From: WTFV01 sp965200895
GTDB lineage: Bacteria > Acidobacteriota > Vicinamibacteria > Vicinamibacterales > UBA8438
Direction: 5' to 3'
NCBI GenBank assembly: GCA_965200895.1
Contig: CBDAVM010000001.1
Location: 682,001-746,000 of the forward strand
DNA: 64,000 nt
Below the pieces are notes generated by a model, which was not told where the DNA came from, did no database searches, and saw nothing but the letters and a program-made list of their open reading frames with translations. The position numbers and the translations under genes are program-made. This document shows, one piece after another, positions 1 to 10,353 of this stretch (position 1 is its first letter; each line of letters starts with the position of its first letter).

Positions 1-1
1 C

Positions 2-583
2 GGCTATCACATCGAGATCGGCGGCGGCTATGGCATGCCCGGTATCGGAACCTTTGTCGGATCGGCGCGCCGCGCCGGCTACGGGGTGGCGATCAAGGAG
101 CGGGCGCGGCGCGACTACGGGACCCGGGTGGCCTTCGCCGGCCGCGGCGAGATGATCCCCAACGAGCGGAGCTTCTGCGAGATCGATTCCGACGTGGTCG
201 ACCGCTTCGGAATCCCGGTCCTGCGCTTCCACTTCCACTGGAGCGACCACGAGCGGCGGCAGGCGCGGCACATGCACCAGACGTTCACCGAACTGATCAC
301 CCTGATGGGCGGTGAGCCGCAACCGCCGGGACGACGCGACGCCTCGGGGATCTCGATCGGTGGCAGCATCATCCACGAGGTGGGCACGGTCCGCATGGGC
401 GACGACCCCGGTACCTCGGCGTTGAACGGATTCTGCCAGTCACACGACGTGCGCAACCTGTTCGTCTGCGACGCGGCCAGCTTCGTCAGCAATCCCGACA
501 AGAACCCGACCCTGACCATCAACGCGCTCGCCTGGCGGGCTTCCGAGTACCTGGCCGAGGCGATGCGGAACGGTGATCTCTGA
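2..583 (+). CDS. GMC family oxidoreductase, C-terminal part (5' end outside window)
   Basis: The reading frame is open from base 2, so the gene begins to the left of the window and only about 193 C-terminal residues are seen. The end of the protein is a typical GMC_oxred_C domain: HEVGTVRMGDDP followed by LFVCDAASFVSNPDKNPT and a final helix (TINALAWRASEYLAEAM). In this FAD-dependent family the His of HEVGT and the Asn of NPT lie at the active site. Members oxidise alcohols or sugars, and the acidobacterial relatives are commonly exported. The substrate cannot be told from this fragment. The gene ends about 250 bp before the next dehydrogenase gene, which is on the same strand. Confidence 0.9.
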   Translation, partial: GYHIEIGGGYGMPGIGTFVGSARRAGYGVAIKERARRDYGTRVAFAGRGEMIPNERSFCEIDSDVVDRFGIPVLRFHFHWSDHERRQARHMHQTFTELITLMGGEPQPPGRRDASGISIGGSIIHEVGTVRMGDDPGTSALNGFCQSHDVRNLFVCDAASFVSNPDKNPTLTINALAWRASEYLAEAMRNGDL

Positions 584-834
584 AAGGTGATCAACACGCC
601 GAACGGCAGATCTCCACGCCCGCGGCTCAGCGCCGCCCGCGACAACGACCCCCGAACCCAACTCCTGCCGCAGCCAGCGCGCCGTCTCCGGCTGCAACAT
701 CCGCAGGCCAACACGCACAGAAACCTCTACACCGAGCCACGGCCTGCGTTGACTGTGATTGAGCGCCAGAGCGGAGACAGTGTGCTCACGGGGGTAAGAT
801 ACCGTCTCGCCCTTCCGCGAATCCGGGAGTTCCG

Positions 835-2640
835 ATGTCCAGATCCCGCGTTGTTGCCGCGTTCACGATGGTGTGGGTCGTCACGGCCGGCGGATCCCCG
901 GCCGCTGCGCAGGCGCCCGACGGCGAGGCGCTGTTCGAGGAGCACTGCGCCGCCTGCCATCTCGCCGACGTGGTGCCGCGCGCGCTGGCCATCGACAACA
1001 TGCGGGCCCTGCCGCCGGCCGCCATCGTCGGGGCGCTGACCGACGGGGCGATGCAGCAGCAGGGAGAGTCGCTGAGCGGGGTCGAGCGGCGAGCGGTCGC
1101 CGAGTTCATCACCGGCCGGCGGGTCGCGGCGGAGGATGCAGCACGCGCCGCCGGCGCGTGCCCGGTGTCCGCGCAATGGCGCGGGCTCGACGACGGGCCC
1201 GGCTGGAACGGCTGGGGCGCCGGCGTGGCGAACACCCGCTTCCAGCCGGCCGGGCATGCGGGGCTCGCGGCGGAGGACGTGCCGCGTCTGCGTCTGCGGT
1301 GGATCTTCGGCTACCCGGACTCCGCCTCGGCGCAGTCGCAGCCGACGGTGGTCGGCGGACGCCTCTTCGTCGCCAGCGAGCGGGGCGTGGTGCACGCGCT
1401 CGATGCGCGGACCGGCTGCACGCACTGGACGTATGCGGCGCAGAGCGGGGTGCGCAGCGCGATGAGTATCACGCGCCTCGCCGACGGCCGCCATGCGCTC
1501 TTCTTCGGCGACTTCAACGCCAACGTCTACGCGCTGGACGCCGCCACCGGCGCCGAGATCTGGCGCCGCGACGTCGAGGAGCATCCGGCCGCGCGCATCA
1601 CCGGGGCGCCGGTGCTGCACGCAGGACGCCTCTACGTGCCCGTCTCGTCGCTGGAGGAGGTGTTCGCCGCCGACCCCGAGTACGCCTGCTGCACGTTCCG
1701 CGGCAGCATTGCGGTCCTCGATGCGGCGTCCGGCGAACTCGTCTGGCGGAGCTTCACGATTCCCGACACCCCCCGGCCGCGCGGGCGCAACCCGGACGGC
1801 TTCTTCCTGATGGGACCGGCCGGCGCGGCGGTCTGGTCGGCGCCGACCATCGACGCGCGGCGCGGTCTTGTCTACGCCGCCACCGGCAACGCCTACACCG
1901 AGCCGGCCGCGGCCACCAGCGATGCGATCGTCGCCTTCGACCTCGACACCGGCGCGATCCGCTGGGTGAACCAGTTGACGCCGGGCAACGTGTTCGTTCT
2001 CAACTGTCTCGGCGACAACCCGAACTGCCCGGAGGACGACGGCCCCGACTTCGACTTCGGCGCCTCGCCGGCGCTGGTGACGATGACCGACGGCCGCGAC
2101 CTGCTGGTCGTCGGCCAGAAGTCGGGCGTCGGCTACGGCCTTGACCCCGACCGCGAGGGAGCCGTCGTCTGGCGCTACCGCGTCGGGGCGGGCAGTGCGC
2201 TCGGCGGCATCGAGTGGGGCTTCGCGGTCGACGCCGAGAAGGCGTACTTCGCCAACTCCGACTACCTGACGCCGGCGCCCGGGGGACTCGCAGCCGTGCG
2301 CCTGCGGACCGGTGAGCTGGTCTGGTACGCCGACCCGCACGATCCGGTCTGCGCGGGGTGCAGCCCGGCGCTGCTGGCGGCGGTCACCGCCATCCCGGGC
2401 GTCATCTTCTCCGGCGCCTGGGACGGTCTGCTGCGCGCCTACGACACGGAGGACGGCGCAGTGCTCTGGGAGTTCGACACCAACGGCGAGTACGACACCG
2501 TGAACGGGGTTCCGGGCCGGGGCGGGTCCCTCAGCGGTCCCGGTCCGGTGGTGGTCGACGGCATGGTCTACGTCAACTCCGGCTACGCCGCCTTCGGCGG
2601 CCGGCCGGGCAACGTCCTGCTGGCGTTCGGCGTCGATTGA
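835..2640 (+). CDS. Cytochrome c / PQQ beta-propeller alcohol dehydrogenase (polyvinyl-alcohol-dehydrogenase-like)
   Basis: 601 residues. A signal peptide (about residues 1-26) ends near AAAQA. It is followed by a small class I cytochrome c domain with the haem site CAACH at about residue 40. The rest is a PQQ-type beta-propeller with repeated blades of the form ALDARTG, LDAATGAEIWRRD and AFDLDTGAIRW. A vicinal Cys-Cys pair (EYACCTF) is present, as in quinoprotein alcohol dehydrogenases. This N-terminal haem plus propeller layout matches polyvinyl-alcohol-dehydrogenase-like quinohaemoproteins, which oxidise alcohols in the periplasm and pass electrons to cytochromes. The true substrate is unknown. 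The ATG is followed at once by basic residues and a hydrophobic core, which supports this start. Confidence 0.88.
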   Translation: MSRSRVVAAFTMVWVVTAGGSPAAAQAPDGEALFEEHCAACHLADVVPRALAIDNMRALPPAAIVGALTDGAMQQQGESLSGVERRAVAEFITGRRVAAEDAARAAGACPVSAQWRGLDDGPGWNGWGAGVANTRFQPAGHAGLAAEDVPRLRLRWIFGYPDSASAQSQPTVVGGRLFVASERGVVHALDARTGCTHWTYAAQSGVRSAMSITRLADGRHALFFGDFNANVYALDAATGAEIWRRDVEEHPAARITGAPVLHAGRLYVPVSSLEEVFAADPEYACCTFRGSIAVLDAASGELVWRSFTIPDTPRPRGRNPDGFFLMGPAGAAVWSAPTIDARRGLVYAATGNAYTEPAAATSDAIVAFDLDTGAIRWVNQLTPGNVFVLNCLGDNPNCPEDDGPDFDFGASPALVTMTDGRDLLVVGQKSGVGYGLDPDREGAVVWRYRVGAGSALGGIEWGFAVDAEKAYFANSDYLTPAPGGLAAVRLRTGELVWYADPHDPVCAGCSPALLAAVTAIPGVIFSGAWDGLLRAYDTEDGAVLWEFDTNGEYDTVNGVPGRGGSLSGPGPVVVDGMVYVNSGYAAFGGRPGNVLLAFGVD

Positions 2641-2825
2641 GGGCCGGCTTCGCCACGCGGCGCGGGATCCGGCTATCCGTCGGCCGTACGGTCACGTTCC
2701 TCCAGCCGGCCGCGCAGGTACGCGACATCAGCCACGTCGGCGTCGTAACATGACATCCATGGCTCCGCGCGGGGCGCGCCGGGCGCGTCGCGTCCCGACG
2801 GTCTCGCCGGACGGCGGACGCGTGG

Positions 2826-3641
2826 ATGCTTCTGTACAGTGAACTCGCCCCGTGGTGGCCGCTGCTCGACGATCCGGCGGACTACGCCGAGGAGGCCGCT
2901 CTGTACGGTGACCTTCTGGCCTCGGCGTGCGACGCGCCGATTGTGTCGCTGCTGGAACTGGGCTGCGGCGGCGGCAACAGCGCGTCGCACCTGAAGCGCC
3001 GCTTCGGCCGGCTGCTGCTCACGGACATCTCCGAGGACATGCTCGCGGTCAGCCGGTCCCTCAATCCGGAGTGCGAACACCGGGTCGGCGACATGCGCAC
3101 CCTGCGCCTGGGGCGGACCTTCGACGCGGTCTTCGTCCACGACGCGGTCTGCTACCTGACCACCGAGGCCGACCTGCGCCTGGCCATGGAGACCGCGTGG
3201 GCGCACTGCCGGCCCGGCGGCGCCGTGCTCTTCGCGCCCGACTACGTGCGCGAGACCTTCCGCCCGGGGACATCCTCGGGCGGTTGCGACGAACGCCCGT
3301 CGTCAGGCGCCGGCGTTTCGCGGGCGACAACCGACGCGGACGGTGAGCCCCCGCCGCCGGACCGCGACGGCACGTACCCGCGCGGGCTGCGCTACCTGGA
3401 GTGGGTCTGGGACCCCGATCCGCGGGACACGGAGTATCTGGTCGACTTCGCGTTCCTGCTCCGCGAGCGCGACGGATCCGTCCGCGCCGTGCAGGACCGG
3501 CATATGGAAGGGCTGTTCGCCCGCGACCGCTGGCTCGACCTGCTGACCGGCGTCGGGTTCGTGGCCCGCAGCGTCCCGCTGGTACTGCCGGACATCGAGC
3601 CGGGCCGGCACGAGATGTTCGTGGGGCGCCGGCCCTGCTGA
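2826..3641 (+). CDS. Class I SAM-dependent methyltransferase
   Basis: 271 residues. It has the Rossmann methyltransferase signature: motif I LLELGCGGGNSASHL at about residues 40-54, an acidic strand end (LLLTDISEDML), a motif resembling the post-motif II GDMRTL, and DAVFVHDAVCYL as motif IV. The middle (about residues 145-180) carries a low-complexity, Pro/Gly-rich insertion before the second half resumes at RYLEWVWDPD. It is cytosolic with no signal peptide. The methyl acceptor is not predictable. It stands alone between a dehydrogenase gene and a degenerate region. The start at MLLYSELAPWW fits the family, whose members begin a few residues before the (Y)xxLAPWW motif. Confidence 0.85.
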   Translation: MLLYSELAPWWPLLDDPADYAEEAALYGDLLASACDAPIVSLLELGCGGGNSASHLKRRFGRLLLTDISEDMLAVSRSLNPECEHRVGDMRTLRLGRTFDAVFVHDAVCYLTTEADLRLAMETAWAHCRPGGAVLFAPDYVRETFRPGTSSGGCDERPSSGAGVSRATTDADGEPPPPDRDGTYPRGLRYLEWVWDPDPRDTEYLVDFAFLLRERDGSVRAVQDRHMEGLFARDRWLDLLTGVGFVARSVPLVLPDIEPGRHEMFVGRRPC

Positions 3642-3689
3642 CGGTGCCGCTGACCCGTCCGCCGCGCTGCCGCGTCCGCGTGCGCCCGC

Positions 3690-4075
3690 GGCGCCGCGTC
3701 GGGATTGAAGAACACCGACGCGGGCTGCGGCAGCCGCTCCAGAACCCGTTGCAGCTCTGCCTGCCCGCGCCGTCGGTCACGGGCGTCCGCGCGCCATGTC
3801 CCCGGCACGAACCGCTGTTGCCGCTCGGGCAGGCGCGAGACCATCTGGTAGGCCTGCGCGACCCGTCCCGACGACCTCGAGAACAACCACTCCAGGAACC
3901 GCTCCGGATCGGCCGGGGAGGCATCCACCAGCCGCTTCCGGAAAGGAACCGCGTCGGCGCCCCCCGGCACCTGCACGTGGCCGTCGAGCACGCGCAGTGC
4001 GCCGGCGAAGCGGGTGAATACGTCCAGATGTTCGTCGTTCAGGCGGCAGCCCGACCGTGGCACGTGTGTACAATT
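3690..4075 (-). pseudogene. Remnant of a larger protein, no intact ends
   Basis: The 463-bp gap between the methyltransferase and the helicase holds a minus-strand stretch that reads like real protein: LDVFTRFAGALRVLDGHVQV, then ERFLEWLFSRSSGRVAQAYQ, then LPERQQRFVPGTW. From memory it resembles part of a large exported protein common in Vicinamibacteria, but the name and function are not known to me. No convincing start is present, and to the left the frame dissolves into basic low-complexity sequence antisense to the methyltransferase. I read it as an internal fragment left by deletion. Confidence 0.4.
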
Positions 4076-4104
4076 GAGCCGAACCCACACAATACGGACA
4101 GCCC

Positions 4105-5616
4105 TTGACCACACCGACCCCGACGGCGCTCCGGCCCACCCTCGACGAACCGCAGGATTCCCTTCCGGCCGTCTCGATGGACGAGCTTCCGGACCGACTC
4201 AGGGAGGCGGTCGCACGTCCCGATTGGACCTCGCTGATGCCGGTCCAGAGCCAGGCGATCCCCTACCTGCTGGCCGGCCGCGACCTCGTCATCCAGGCGC
4301 GCACGGGCAGCGGCAAGACGGCGGCGTTCCTGCTGCCCATGCTCGAGCGGCTCGACGCCGCGGCCGATCGCACGCAGGCCCTCGTGCTGGTGCCCACCCG
4401 CGAGCTCGCCCGACAGGTGCAGCGCGACGCCGAGCTGCTGTGGGGCGGCAGCGGCCTGCGGACGGTCGCGGTCTATGGCGGCGTCGGCTACGGGCCGCAG
4501 ATCGACGCGCTGAAGGCGGGTGCGCACTTGGTGGTCGCCACGCCGGGCCGCGCGCTCGATCTCCTGCTGCGGCGCACGTTCACGCTCGACCACCTTTCGA
4601 TGCTCGTGTTCGACGAGGCGGACCGCATGCTGTCGATGGGCTTCTACCCCGACATGAAGCAGGTGCAGGCGTACCTGCCCGACCGGCCCATCCACACGAC
4701 GATGTTCTCGGCGACGTTCCCCGCGTCGGTCATGCGCACGGCGCGCGAGTTCATCGCGGAGCCGGAGTTCCTGACCCTGAGCCGCGACCACGTCCACGTC
4801 ACCGACACCGAGCACATCGCCTACACCATGCCGCCGATGGAGAAGGACCGCGCGCTGGTCCGCATCATCGAGGTGGAGAACCCGTCGTCGGCGTTCATCT
4901 TCTGCAACACGAAGTCGAACGTGCACTACATCACGGTCGTGCTGCAGCGCTTCGGCTACGACGCCGACGAGCTGAGCGCCGACCGCTCGCAGGCCGACCG
5001 CGAGCGGATCCTCAAGCGCGTGCGGGCCGGGACGCTGCGCTTCCTCGTGGCGACCGATGTGGCGAGTCGGGGACTCGACATCCCGGAGCTGTCGCACGTC
5101 ATCCAGTACGAGCCGCCCGAGGACGCCGAGGACTACATCCACCGGGCGGGCCGGACCGGGCGGGCCGGGGCGGCAGGGGTGGCGCTCTCGCTCGTGAGCG
5201 AGGCCGAGACACTGGCTCTGGATCAGATTTCGAAGCGCTACGGGGTGGAGTTCCAGCAACGGCCCGTGCCGACCGACGAGGATGTGGCCGCGGTCGTGGC
5301 CGAGCGGCTGACGACGCTGCTCGAGGCCCGGCTGCGGGATCGGGACGCCCTGAAGGCCGAGCGCAGCCGCCGCTTCATTCCCCTGGCGCGGGCGCTGGCC
5401 GAGAACGAGGACGAGTCGAAGATCATCGCCATGCTGCTCGACGACTACTATCAGCAGACGCTGCATGCGCTGCCCGGCGAGCCGGTATCGCCGGGCGCGG
5501 CTTCGGCGGATGCGCCCACAGGCGAGGCGAAGAAGTCGGACGCCCCTGGAGCGTCCGGCCGCCCGAAGCGCCGTTCCCGGCGCCGCTCGCGGCGCGGGGC
5601 GCGGTCGGGCCGGTAG
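4105..5616 (+). CDS. DEAD-box RNA helicase
   Basis: 503 residues with TTG as the most likely start. Helicase motifs are in order: Q-motif region (LMPVQSQAIPYLLAGRDLV), Walker A ARTGSGKT at about residue 67, PTRELA, TPGR, DEAD (VFDEADRML), SAT (FSATFP), then in domain 2 FIFCNTK, TDVASRGLDIPEL and HRAGRTGRAG. The C-terminal 30 residues are rich in Arg, Ser and Lys (RRSRRRSRRGARSGR), a typical RNA-binding tail. It probably remodels rRNA or mRNA in the cytoplasm. A TACAAT box at 4069-4074 could serve as the -10 element. It ends 52 bp before ahcY, which has its own strong ribosome binding site. A later ATG at 4177 would cut the N-terminus without harming the core. Confidence 0.92.
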   Translation: MTTPTPTALRPTLDEPQDSLPAVSMDELPDRLREAVARPDWTSLMPVQSQAIPYLLAGRDLVIQARTGSGKTAAFLLPMLERLDAAADRTQALVLVPTRELARQVQRDAELLWGGSGLRTVAVYGGVGYGPQIDALKAGAHLVVATPGRALDLLLRRTFTLDHLSMLVFDEADRMLSMGFYPDMKQVQAYLPDRPIHTTMFSATFPASVMRTAREFIAEPEFLTLSRDHVHVTDTEHIAYTMPPMEKDRALVRIIEVENPSSAFIFCNTKSNVHYITVVLQRFGYDADELSADRSQADRERILKRVRAGTLRFLVATDVASRGLDIPELSHVIQYEPPEDAEDYIHRAGRTGRAGAAGVALSLVSEAETLALDQISKRYGVEFQQRPVPTDEDVAAVVAERLTTLLEARLRDRDALKAERSRRFIPLARALAENEDESKIIAMLLDDYYQQTLHALPGEPVSPGAASADAPTGEAKKSDAPGASGRPKRRSRRRSRRGARSGR

Positions 5617-5668
5617 GCCCGCTGACTGGCCGCCGTGCGCCTCCCCACAGGTCCGAAGGAGAAGATGG

Positions 5669-7171
<1,503 letters not shown>

Positions 7172-7363
7172 GGGTCCGATGCAGGTCCCGCGGGGCTCCC
7201 GGCCGTCTGACGAGCACCCGGCCGCGTGCGGCCGGTGCCCTCGGCGGCAGGGTTCCCGGTCCGGTGACGGCGGCGCGCCACGTCGTACGGTCGGCGGCTC
7301 CCGGCGTGCGGTCAGGCAGGGTCACGACGTGCGTGGCTCCCTCCGGTCCATGCAGTGGAGACA

Positions 7364-7996
7364 ATGGCGATGAGCGGCGTCTTCGTCTACTGGGACAACT
7401 CCAACATCCACCACGAAGCGCAGCGCCTTGCCGAGGAGCGCAACGGCACGCCGGGCGCCCGCTACCTGGTGCGCATCCACTTCGACAACCTGCTGCGTCT
7501 GGCCCATGCCGATCGCCCTCTGGAGAAAGCGGTCGCGGCCGGGTCGGTGCCGCCGGAGCTGCGCCAGTTGTGGAACCGGCTCGACAACCGGGGCGTGGAG
7601 GTCATGCTGTTCGACCGCGGGTCGCGGGACCGCAGTGAACAGGAGACGCCCGACCGCTGGTTGCAGTTGCGGATGCTCGAGGACGCTCTGGACCACAACG
7701 GCAATCCGGGCATCGTCACGCTGCTGACCGGTGACGGCGCCGGCTACGGCGAGGGGCGCGGCTTCCACCGTACGTTGGAGCGCATGCACCGGCGCGGCTG
7801 GCGGGTGGAGGTGCTGTCGTGGGCACACGCCTGCAACCGGCGCATGCGCGAATGGGCGGAGGCCAACGGCGTCTTCGTTCCGCTCGACGACCACTACGAC
7901 GCGGTCACGTTCCGCGAGCCGTCCCGTCCCGGCCACGAGTTCGCCCCACCCCGCGACGCCGCGCCGCTGGACCTGTCGGCGCGGGCGCGCGCGTGA
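7364..7996 (+). CDS. NYN-domain (LabA/DUF88-like) putative ribonuclease
   Basis: About 210 residues. The N-terminus VYWDNSNIHHEAQRLAEE carries the conserved Asp of the PIN-like NYN fold, and the later segment VTLLTGDGAGYGEGRGF supplies the second acidic motif. LabA/DUF88 proteins are predicted metal-dependent RNases, but no substrate can be inferred. The frame is open from a GTG at 7355. ATGs at 7364 and 7370 are both plausible starts, and the conserved fold begins at residue 3 from the latter. The gene is convergent with ppk. The last 25 residues are low-complexity. Confidence 0.75.
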   Translation: MAMSGVFVYWDNSNIHHEAQRLAEERNGTPGARYLVRIHFDNLLRLAHADRPLEKAVAAGSVPPELRQLWNRLDNRGVEVMLFDRGSRDRSEQETPDRWLQLRMLEDALDHNGNPGIVTLLTGDGAGYGEGRGFHRTLERMHRRGWRVEVLSWAHACNRRMREWAEANGVFVPLDDHYDAVTFREPSRPGHEFAPPRDAAPLDLSARARA

Positions 7997-8019
7997 CGTC
8001 GGACGCAGCAGTCGATGAT

Positions 8020-8034
8020 CCCGCGGTTCGCGGG
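8020..8034. terminator. Candidate bidirectional hairpin between convergent genes
   Basis: A perfect 6-bp stem (CCCGCG, loop GTT, CGCGGG) lies in the 95-bp gap between the NYN gene and the end of ppk, which are convergent. There is no T-run, so this is only a possible transcription barrier. Confidence 0.3.
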
Positions 8035-8091
8035 CCGGCCGAGAGGCCCCGGTTCGCTCTACCGGTGTGGTCGAGGTGGCCCCGGAAGACG

Positions 8092-10218
8092 CTATTCCCG
8101 CCGCCGAGGGCTGCTGTACGCCCGCAGCAGCTTCTCCTGCGCGTTGACGCGCCGGGCGTGCGGCTTGCGCACCGGCCGGTACGAGCCGTCGGTCTGCAGC
8201 TCCATGGCGCGGTCGGTGTCGGCGAGCATGGCCTGCAGCACGACATCGTGCAGGTGGGTGCGCAGCGCCGGGTCGCGGACGTGGCAGAGCGCCTCGACGC
8301 GGCGGTCGAGGTTGCGCTCCATCAGGTCGGCGCTGCCGATGAGCAGCTCCGGCCTGCCGTCGTTGGCGAACCAGTAGACGCGCGAGTGTTCGAGGAAGCG
8401 GCCGACGACCGAGCGGACGCGGATGGTCTCGCTGATGCCGGAGATGCCGGGCCGCAGGCAGCAGACGCCGCGGACGATCATGTCGATCGGCACGCCGGCC
8501 TGCGACGCCCGGTAGAGGACGCGGATCATCTGCGGGTCGGCGACCGAGTTGTTCTTGACGATGATGCCGGCCTTCCGCCCGGCGCGGGCGTGTCCGGCCT
8601 CGCGTTCGACCAGTCTCGTGAAGGCGCGCCGCAGGTGGTGCGGCGCGACGAGCAGCTCCTCGTAGTCCTCCTTGCCGGAGTATCCGGTCAGGTAGTTGAA
8701 GACCTCCGTCACCTCGTCGAGCACCGCCGGACGCGCCGTGAACAGGCCGAAGTCGGTGTAGACCTGCGACGTGACCCGGTTGTAGTTGCCGGTGCCGACA
8801 TGCGCGTAGCGTACGATGCCGTCGTGCTCCTGGCGCACGATCAGGCAGAGCTTGCAGTGCGTCTTCAGATTGAGCAGGCCGTAGACGACGTGGATGCCCG
8901 CCGACTCCAGGCGGTGCGCCCACTCGATGTTGTTCCGCTCGTCGAAACGCGCCTTCAGCTCCACCAGCACCGCCACCTGCTTGCCGGTGTCGGCGGCCTG
9001 GATCAGCAGGTCGAGCAGCGGCGAGTCCGGGCCGATGCGGTAGAGGGTGATCTTGATCGCGATCACGTGGGCGTCGTCGACCGCCGCGCGCAGGAACGAC
9101 TCGACCGCCGAGAACGACTCGAACGGATGGTGGACCAGCTTGTCCCCTTCCTGAATGGCGTTGAAGATGGCCTCGCCTTCTTCGTCCGGCCAGAGGGCGC
9201 GTGGCGAGAAGGGCTTGTCCTTGAGCGCGGCGCGGTGCAGCCTGGTCAGCGCGCTCCAGTCGCCGTAGCCCATCCGCCCGGCGGTGCGGACCACGACGTC
9301 CTCCTCGATCTCGAAGTTCTCGACCAGGATGTCGAGGACGCGGGCCGGCATCGACGCCTCGACCAGGAGCTGCGACAGCGCGCCGTAGCGCAGCTCCTTG
9401 AGCGTGCGGTCCACGGATTCGAGCAGGTCGTCCGCCTCGTCCTCCTGGATCACCATGTCGGTGTCGCGGATGATGCGGAAGAGATACGTCTCGCGTACCG
9501 CGATGCCCGGAAACAGGCTCTCGACGTTCAACCTGACGACGTCTTCCAGCAGCGCGAACGAATCGCCCGGCCTGCCGACGACGGGTGCGGGAATCGGGAT
9601 GAAGCGCGCCAGCACGTCCGGCAGCTTCACGCGGGCGAACCGCGTGCGGCCGTCCTTCTCCACGACCACCGCAAGGTTCATGCTCAGGTTCGAGATGAAC
9701 GGGAACGGATGCCCGGGGTCGAACGCGAGCGGCGTCAGCACGGGGTGAATGTTGCGGCGGTAGTGATCGTGCAGGTACTCCACGACCGCCGCGGTGTAGT
9801 CGCCCGGGTCGAGGATGCGGATGCGGTGGGCGGCGAGCAGCGGACGCAGGACGTCGGACCAGCAGCGCTCGACATCGTCCATCATCCGCTTGGTCCGCCC
9901 GCGGATGGCGTCGAGCTGCTGCTCGGTGCTCATCCCGTCCGGTGACAGCGCCTCGTTATCGGTGCGGAACTTGCGCAGCAGCGTCGCCACCCGGACCATG
10001 AAGAACTCGTCCAGGTTGGTGGAGACGATGGAGAGGAACTTCACCCGTTCGAGCAGCGGGTGGCGCTCGTCCTGGGCCTGCAGAAGAACCCGCTGGTTGA
10101 ACTCCAGCCAGCTCAGCTCGCGGTTGATGTAGAGCGCGGGGTTCTCGAGGTCGGCAGGATCCGGTCCCGCGTCGGCAGGATCCGCAGTCGCTTCCGGAGC
10201 GTCGGTGAGACTGACCAT
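8092..10218 (-). CDS. ppk1: Polyphosphate kinase 1
   Basis: 708 residues, the usual length for Ppk1. It reversibly polymerises the gamma-phosphate of ATP into polyphosphate. The N-terminal domain begins at YINRELSWLEFNQRVL, followed by the head domain (STNLDEFFMVRVA). The C-terminal catalytic core includes AIKITLYRIG, a basic ARFDERNNIEWA segment, and HCKLCLIVR, whose His is the predicted autophosphorylated residue in this family. GTGNYNRVTSQVYTDFGLF is the other signature. The minus-strand ATG sits 20 nt after a TATGAT sequence (10239-10244 on the opposite strand), a plausible -10 box. The roughly 135-bp gap to the divergent SLC13 gene must hold both promoters. Confidence 0.96.
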   Translation of the reverse strand: MVSLTDAPEATADPADAGPDPADLENPALYINRELSWLEFNQRVLLQAQDERHPLLERVKFLSIVSTNLDEFFMVRVATLLRKFRTDNEALSPDGMSTEQQLDAIRGRTKRMMDDVERCWSDVLRPLLAAHRIRILDPGDYTAAVVEYLHDHYRRNIHPVLTPLAFDPGHPFPFISNLSMNLAVVVEKDGRTRFARVKLPDVLARFIPIPAPVVGRPGDSFALLEDVVRLNVESLFPGIAVRETYLFRIIRDTDMVIQEDEADDLLESVDRTLKELRYGALSQLLVEASMPARVLDILVENFEIEEDVVVRTAGRMGYGDWSALTRLHRAALKDKPFSPRALWPDEEGEAIFNAIQEGDKLVHHPFESFSAVESFLRAAVDDAHVIAIKITLYRIGPDSPLLDLLIQAADTGKQVAVLVELKARFDERNNIEWAHRLESAGIHVVYGLLNLKTHCKLCLIVRQEHDGIVRYAHVGTGNYNRVTSQVYTDFGLFTARPAVLDEVTEVFNYLTGYSGKEDYEELLVAPHHLRRAFTRLVEREAGHARAGRKAGIIVKNNSVADPQMIRVLYRASQAGVPIDMIVRGVCCLRPGISGISETIRVRSVVGRFLEHSRVYWFANDGRPELLIGSADLMERNLDRRVEALCHVRDPALRTHLHDVVLQAMLADTDRAMELQTDGSYRPVRKPHARRVNAQEKLLRAYSSPRRRE

Positions 10219-10353
10219 GGACGCGGAGGCAAAAGTCCATCATAGCAGCGCGCCGCGGCCGGCAGTCCGTGGGGAACTTCGCGTGGCGCCGCTCGAACGC
10301 AGCGGGGACTTTCGCCACGGGCTGCCGGGGCCTGCTACGATGGGCAGCCGCCC

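Noticed and set aside
5617..5668. SAH riboswitch upstream of ahcY
   Set aside because: The gap is only 52 bp and contains an ordinary Shine-Dalgarno; there is no room for the aptamer.
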